Of a stretch of 29,960 bases of DNA, positions 25,815-29,960 are shown piece by piece. The stretch is from an uncultured Bacillus sp. (GTDB taxonomy: Bacteria; Bacillota; Bacilli; Bacillales_B; DSM-18226). The DNA is taken from positions 1 to 29,960 of the forward strand of contig NZ_CAMLDX010000039.1 in the NCBI RefSeq assembly GCF_946478885.1, read 5' to 3'. The notes beneath the pieces are model-generated. The model was given only the letters and a program-made list of their open reading frames with translations, did no database searches and had not been told where the DNA came from. How positions within the stretch are numbered: position 1 is the first letter of the stretch; each line of letters starts with the position of its first letter. A program made the position numbers and the translations under genes.

Positions 25815-25827
25815 GAGGCTGGTCTGC

Positions 25828-27177
25828 ATGGCATTTGAAGGTTTGGCCGACCGACTGCAAAATACGATTCAAAAGATTCGCGGCAAAGGAAAAGTATCAG
25901 AAGCAGACGTTAAAGAAATGATGCGTGAAGTGCGGCTGGCTCTTTTAGAAGCAGACGTTAACTTCAAAGTGGTAAAGGATTTTGTTAAAAAGGTAAGCGA
26001 ACGCTCTGTCGGGCAGGAAGTTATGAAAAGCTTAACCCCCGGACAGCAGGTCATTAAGGTAGTTAAGGAAGAGTTAACAGAGCTGATGGGCGGAGAGCAA
26101 AGCAAAATTGCTGTTTCAAACCGGCCTCCTACAGTCATCATGATGGTGGGACTGCAAGGGGCAGGGAAAACAACGACCACTGGTAAGTTGGCTAATCTGC
26201 TGCGAAAGAAGCATAACCGGAATCCATTGCTTGTAGCAGCAGACATTTATCGTCCTGCAGCAATTAAACAGCTTGAGACGCTTGGAAAACAGTTAGACAT
26301 GCCTGTTTTCTCTCTTGGAGATCAGGTTAGTCCTGTGGAAATCGCCAGACAGGCGATTGAAAAGGCGAAAGAAGATCATCAAGATTATGTGCTGATCGAT
26401 ACTGCCGGGCGGCTTCATGTTGATGAAGCATTGATGGATGAACTCAAGCAGATAAAAGAATTAACAAAGCCGGATGAAATATTTCTTGTCGTGGATGCTA
26501 TGACCGGGCAGGACGCTGTAAATGTTGCTTCCAGCTTTAATGAACAGCTTGGTTTAACCGGGGTTGTGTTAACAAAATTAGATGGCGATACTCGGGGGGG
26601 AGCAGCCTTATCGATTCGTTCTGTAACGAATATGCCGATTAAATTTGTCGGACTCGGAGAAAAGATGGATGCTCTCGAACCGTTTCACCCCGAAAGAATG
26701 GCATCTAGAATCCTTGGCATGGGTGATGTCCTGACCTTAATTGAAAAGGCACAGGCAAATGTGGATGAAGAAAAGGCGAAGGAATTGGAACAAAAAATGC
26801 GCTCCGCTTCTTTCACATTCGATGATTTTCTTGAACAGCTCGGACAAGTCCGTAATATGGGTCCTCTTGATGAACTGCTAAAAATGATGCCTGGAGCTAA
26901 CAAGATCAAGGGATTGGATAATCTGCAAATTGATGATAAACAGATTTCTCATGTAGAAGCCATCATTAAGTCAATGACAAAAGAAGAAAAGCTGCATCCG
27001 GAGATGATTAATGCCAGCCGGAGAAAGCGGATTGCAAAAGGAAGCGGTACATCGGTTCAAGAGGTTAATCGCCTGCTGAAGCAATTTGAAGATATGAAGA
27101 AAATGATGAAACAAATGGTAGGTATGCAAAAAGGAAAGAAAAAAGGCGGTTTCAAACTGCCGTTTAACCCCTTTTAA
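25828..27177 (+). CDS. ffh: Signal recognition particle protein Ffh
   Basis: SRP GTPase that binds signal sequences and the small cytoplasmic RNA and docks on FtsY. It is 449 residues. The N and G domains contain G1 GLQGAGKTTTT near 108-118, DTAGRLHVDE, TKLDGDTRGGA and GLGEKMDALEPF. The M domain (about 300-435) is methionine-rich and contains GSGTSVQEVNRLLKQF, the RNA-binding region. The C terminus is MQKGKKKGGFKLPFNPF. The start ATG lies nine bases after TAGGAGG, which includes the ylxM stop. No strong terminator follows. Confidence 0.97.
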   Translation: MAFEGLADRLQNTIQKIRGKGKVSEADVKEMMREVRLALLEADVNFKVVKDFVKKVSERSVGQEVMKSLTPGQQVIKVVKEELTELMGGEQSKIAVSNRPPTVIMMVGLQGAGKTTTTGKLANLLRKKHNRNPLLVAADIYRPAAIKQLETLGKQLDMPVFSLGDQVSPVEIARQAIEKAKEDHQDYVLIDTAGRLHVDEALMDELKQIKELTKPDEIFLVVDAMTGQDAVNVASSFNEQLGLTGVVLTKLDGDTRGGAALSIRSVTNMPIKFVGLGEKMDALEPFHPERMASRILGMGDVLTLIEKAQANVDEEKAKELEQKMRSASFTFDDFLEQLGQVRNMGPLDELLKMMPGANKIKGLDNLQIDDKQISHVEAIIKSMTKEEKLHPEMINASRRKRIAKGSGTSVQEVNRLLKQFEDMKKMMKQMVGMQKGKKKGGFKLPFNPF

Positions 27178-27241
27178 CTTATTTTTTGTTTGAGAAAAAT
27201 TACTATTGGGGCACTGTTTTTTGCCTGACAAGAAAAAACAC

Positions 27242-27270
27242 TTTACAAAACATTTAACAATTGATATTAT
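27242..27270 (+). promoter_or_regulatory. Sigma-A promoter of rpsP
   Basis: TTTACA (27242-27247) and TATTAT (27265-27270) are separated by 17 bp, 38 bases before the rpsP start. Gap 27178-27241 holds only an A/T-rich inverted repeat (TGTTTTTT 27215-27222 with AAAAAACA 27233-27240). Confidence 0.8.
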
Positions 27271-27284
27271 ACTATCTTGTGTGA

Positions 27285-27581
<297 letters not shown>

Positions 27582-27589
27582 TCGATCTG

Positions 27590-27823
27590 ATGAAGGATCT
27601 GATTGAAACAATTGTAAAGTCCCTCGTTGATTTTCCGGAAGATGTACAGGTGGACGTTCATGAAGAGGAAACTCGCATTACCTATCGGCTTTCCGTCAAT
27701 AAGTCTGATATGGGAAAAGTGATTGGAAAGCAGGGACGCGTTGCAAAAGCGTTACGAACAGTTGTTTATGCAGCAGCAGGCTCATCACAGAAGAAGAAAA
27801 CATTTCTCGAAATCAGTGAATGA
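27590..27823 (+). CDS. khpA: KhpA, KH-domain RNA-binding protein (YlqC)
   Basis: A 77-residue single KH-domain protein. The GKQGR loop (GxxG type, near residue 45) is the RNA-contacting motif. In streptococci KhpA works with KhpB/Jag in RNA binding and cell elongation. It starts eight bases after the rpsP stop. No good ribosome site precedes the ATG (ATAATCGATCTG), so translation probably depends on coupling with rpsP. A very strong terminator follows. Confidence 0.93.
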   Translation: MKDLIETIVKSLVDFPEDVQVDVHEEETRITYRLSVNKSDMGKVIGKQGRVAKALRTVVYAAAGSSQKKKTFLEISE

Positions 27824-27855
27824 TCGAATAACAAGCTGAAGCTGAAACAATAGCA

Positions 27856-27896
27856 AAGCGCAAGTGCCTCACTCGGGCGCTTGCGCTTCCTTTTTT
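27856..27896 (+). terminator. Strong terminator after khpA
   Basis: A 13-bp stem, AAGCGCAAGTGCC (27856-27868) with GGCGCTTGCGCTT (27876-27888), one G-U, 7-nt loop, is followed by CCTTTTTT. It ends the rpsP-khpA unit. Confidence 0.95.
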
Positions 27897-28001
27897 ATCA
27901 AGAAAGTGTGTGAATCTCCTTGAACCCAATGTCTGTTTAGAGCCAATAGGTTATTAAAGTGAAATAAGCTGTTTCATCAAAGTATGATGGGAGGATCTTG
28001 A

Positions 28002-28388
28002 ATGAAATTATTGCAGTCTGTTGTGGTAAAACAAGTATTGACAGAAAAGAGCAAAGGCGAACTCCAAGATAAATATCATACGAATAAGCTCCAATTACAA
28101 AAAGAATCCGATCAACTCCGTTTTGAGCTAAAAAAGCTGGAAAAGGAAAAAAGGTATCAGCAGCAAAGTCTTAAAAGGCAATTTGAACAGGAAATCGAAC
28201 GAAGACAGGAAAAAATCAAGCTTATTGATTTTCAATTGGAGCAATTACATATGCTACCGTTAGGAAGCGAGCTAAAGGAAAAAGAAGTTCAGGCATTAGT
28301 GGATGTGCAAGTGGGTGCAAGCTGGAGCGAAATAATGAGAGGACGAACCATTGTCATTAAAGACGATATTGTGCAAGAAATACGCTAG
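28002..28388 (+). CDS. ylqD: YlqD-family protein (function unknown)
   Basis: A 128-residue protein with a long Lys/Glu/Gln-rich coiled coil (about 20-80) between a short N-terminal beta strand (KLLQSVVVKQVLTEKSK) and a C-terminal beta part (DVQVGASWSEIMRGRTIVIKDDIV). It matches the YlqD family found between khpA and rimM in bacilli. The function has not been assigned to my knowledge. The start follows GGGAGG. A TATGAT box at 27983 is too close to the ribosome site to be a convincing promoter. It is 13 bases before rimM, so it may be made with it. Confidence 0.9.
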   Translation: MKLLQSVVVKQVLTEKSKGELQDKYHTNKLQLQKESDQLRFELKKLEKEKRYQQQSLKRQFEQEIERRQEKIKLIDFQLEQLHMLPLGSELKEKEVQALVDVQVGASWSEIMRGRTIVIKDDIVQEIR

Positions 28389-28401
28389 AGGTGATGCCTA
28401 G

Positions 28402-28920
28402 ATGGAAAAATGGTTTAATGTCGGAAAAATTGTCAATACACACGGGATTAGAGGAGAAGTACGGGTCATTTCAAAAACGGATTTCCCTGAGAAAAGGTAT
28501 AAAAAAGGCAATACACTGTATTTATTTAGGGAAAATGATCCAAAGCCACTACCATTGACGATACAATCACACCGGGTTCACAAAAATTTTGATTTGCTGA
28601 CCTTTGAAGGTTTTGACAATATCAATCAGGTTGAAGCATTTAAAGGAGGTCTATTAAAGGTATCGGAAAGTCAGTTAGATGAGCTTGCAAAAGATGAGTT
28701 TTACTTTTACGAGATAATCGGCTGTGCTGTGTTCACTGATAACGGGGAAGAAATAGGGAAAGTAAAAGAAATTTTAACACCTGGAGCCAATGATGTGTGG
28801 GTTGTAAAGGGAAAGGGAGGAAAAGAGCAGTATATTCCTTACATTGCTGATATCGTGAAAGAAATTGATGTAGAGGAAAAGAAAATTATCATTACTCCGA
28901 TAGAGGGTTTACTGTCATGA
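28402..28920 (+). CDS. rimM: Ribosome maturation factor RimM
   Basis: Assembly factor for the 30S head that binds ribosomal protein S19. It is 172 residues. The N-terminal RimM domain begins [20 protein letters not shown], and the C-terminal PRC-barrel covers about 95-170 ([19 protein letters not shown] and [10 protein letters not shown]). The start follows AGAGGTGATG. The stop overlaps the trmD start by four bases, the usual rimM-trmD coupling. Confidence 0.96.
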   Translation: MEKWFNVGKIVNTHGIRGEVRVISKTDFPEKRYKKGNTLYLFRENDPKPLPLTIQSHRVHKNFDLLTFEGFDNINQVEAFKGGLLKVSESQLDELAKDEFYFYEIIGCAVFTDNGEEIGKVKEILTPGANDVWVVKGKGGKEQYIPYIADIVKEIDVEEKKIIITPIEGLLS

Positions 28921-29666
28921 TGAAAATAGATGTACTGACCCTTTTCCCGGAGATGTTCTCGGGAGTATTCGGACATTCTATTCTGAAAAGAGCGGAAGAA
29001 ACACAGGCAGCCTCTTACCAAGTCAAAAATTTTCGTGACTATGCCGATAATAAGCACCAAACTGTTGACGATTATCCATATGGCGGAGGAGCGGGAATGG
29101 TATTAAAGCCGCAACCGATTTTTGATGCGGTATCAGATCTTGTGAAGAAGTCTGAATCAGAACAACCACGAGTCATCCTGATGTGCCCTCAGGGCGAACG
29201 GTATAACCAGAGAAAGGCGGAAGAACTGGCACAAGCTGATCATTTAATTTTTATCTGCGGCCATTATGAGGGCTATGATGAAAGAATTCGGGAACATGTT
29301 GTGACAGATGAAATCTCGATTGGCGATTTTGTGTTAACTGGCGGGGAATTAGCATCCATGGTCGTGATTGATAGCGTTGTACGTCTTTTGCCGGGAGTAC
29401 TCGGTAATGAACAGTCCCACATGAAGGATTCATTTAGTACAGGCCTTCTTGAGCACCCCCACTATACTCGCCCAGCGGAATTTCGGGGAATGAAGGTCCC
29501 GGATGTCCTCCTTTCTGGGAATCACCGTTTAATAGAGGAGTGGAGAGCAAAGGAATCGTTGCGCAGGACCTTTTGGAGGCGGCCTGATTTGTTAGAGGGA
29601 ATCAAATTGAATGAACAGCAGGAAATATGGCTTGAGGAATTCAAAAACGAGAAGAATGGATATTGA
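28917..29666 (+). CDS. trmD: tRNA (guanine-37-N1)-methyltransferase TrmD
   Basis: Uses S-adenosylmethionine to methylate G37 next to the anticodon, preventing +1 frameshifts. It is 249 residues, of normal length (243-250). The N terminus is [23 protein letters not shown] near 57-67; the trefoil-knot SAM site contains [11 protein letters not shown] near 114-124, [11 protein letters not shown] near 134-144 and the loop GVLGNEQSH near 161. Two adjacent ATG codons (28917 and 28920) are possible starts; the first overlaps the rimM stop. The promoter of rplS overlaps its last codons. Confidence 0.97.
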   Translation: MMKIDVLTLFPEMFSGVFGHSILKRAEETQAASYQVKNFRDYADNKHQTVDDYPYGGGAGMVLKPQPIFDAVSDLVKKSESEQPRVILMCPQGERYNQRKAEELAQADHLIFICGHYEGYDERIREHVVTDEISIGDFVLTGGELASMVVIDSVVRLLPGVLGNEQSHMKDSFSTGLLEHPHYTRPAEFRGMKVPDVLLSGNHRLIEEWRAKESLRRTFWRRPDLLEGIKLNEQQEIWLEEFKNEKNGY

Positions 29667-29691
29667 ATTTGCCGTTCATCTATGGTATGAT
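29663..29691 (+). promoter_or_regulatory. Sigma-A promoter of rplS
   Basis: TTGAAT (29663-29668) and TATGAT (29686-29691) are 17 bp apart. The -35 overlaps the trmD stop codon. Transcription would begin near 29698, giving a leader of about 95 nt before rplS. Confidence 0.75.
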
Positions 29692-29697
29692 AATTTT

Positions 29698-29793
29698 TGT
29701 GACTTAGACTGGTATTCCGGTTTTGTCTTATAACAATGTTCCGCTGCACCTGTCATACGGTTGTGTAAGAGCATTTAAGAGGAGTTGAAAACG
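29698..29793 (+). promoter_or_regulatory. L19 (rplS) mRNA leader
   Basis: The 5' UTR of rplS starts with a clear stem, TTAGAC near 29703-29708 with TGTCTTA near 29725-29731, with inner GG/CC pairs. It sits where the known L19 autoregulatory leader of low-GC Gram-positives is found. It ends at AGAGGAGTTG, the ribosome site. Fine structure was not computed. Confidence 0.6.
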
Positions 29794-29960
29794 ATGCATA
29801 AATTAATCGAAGAAATTACAAAAGAACAACTTCGTTCAGATCTTCCTGGATTCCGTCCTGGTGATACTGTACGTGTACACGTGAAAGTTGTTGAAGGATC
29901 CCGTGAACGTATTCAGGTTTTTGAAGGTGTTGTTATTAAGCGTCGTGGTGGTGGAATCAG
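29794..29960 (+). CDS. rplS: 50S ribosomal protein L19 (partial, cut by window end)
   Basis: The first 55 codons of L19: [18 protein letters not shown], then [28 protein letters not shown] and KRRGGGI, all family hallmarks. The ATG follows AAGAGGAG. The rest lies beyond the window. It is the usual gene after trmD. Confidence 0.95.
   Translation, partial: MHKLIEEITKEQLRSDLPGFRPGDTVRVHVKVVEGSRERIQVFEGVVIKRRGGGI

Noticed and set aside
27215..27240. Inverted repeat TGTTTTTT/AAAAAACA after ffh as a terminator
   Set aside because: An A/T-only stem without following T-run in a generally A/T-rich spacer; likely chance.

Overview
The window is a stretch of a low-GC Gram-positive chromosome of the Bacillus group (Bacillaceae). 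The evidence is the gene order fapR-plsX-fabD-fabG-acpP-rnc-smc-ftsY ... ylxM-ffh-rpsP-khpA-ylqD-rimM-trmD-rplS, protein lengths close to those of Bacillus subtilis, strong AGGAGG-type ribosome binding sites, sigma-A promoters and T-rich hairpin terminators. I cannot name the species.

Region 1 (1-3388) is a small drug-efflux-type module. A two-gene ABC exporter operon (ATPase, then a 12-helix-type permease) lies on the minus strand and diverges from a TetR-family regulator. Their shared intergenic region holds two promoters, each overlapped by a palindrome. In B. subtilis recG precedes fapR, so this module looks like a local insertion.

Region 2 (3490-7479) is the lipid synthesis block. The FapR repressor has a clear promoter and operator just before its true start. 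PlsX, FabD, FabG and the acyl carrier protein follow. Between fabG and acpP lies a roughly 130-bp intergenic repeat of a kind I associate with Bacillaceae genomes.

Region 3 (7584-12973) holds RNase III, the SMC condensin and the SRP receptor FtsY, closed by a strong terminator.

Region 4 (13138-25340) is the unusual part: a tightly coupled eight-gene operon between ftsY and ylxM-ffh. It encodes a large surface protein with a degenerate amidotransferase-like domain, an ABC ATPase, an ABC-2 permease, a membrane-anchored coiled-coil protein with a Gly/Ser/Asn-rich linker, a MoxR-family AAA+ ATPase, a soluble DUF58 protein, and two membrane-anchored von Willebrand A (VWA) proteins. Six junctions are stop/start overlaps or gaps of 12 bases or less. 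It has its own terminator and flanking promoters separate it from the SRP genes. The likely layout is a cytoplasmic motor (MoxR plus DUF58), an ABC transporter in the membrane, and several large extracytoplasmic sensor or adaptor domains. I know of no assigned function for this combination; an envelope assembly, export or quality-control machine is an inference.

Region 5 (25403-29960) starts at a good sigma-A promoter and holds ylxM-ffh, then rpsP-khpA with its own promoter and terminator, ylqD, rimM-trmD and the start of rplS. A promoter at the end of trmD and a structured leader precede rplS, which is cut by the window edge. No tRNA, rRNA, CRISPR array, transposase or prophage gene was seen.
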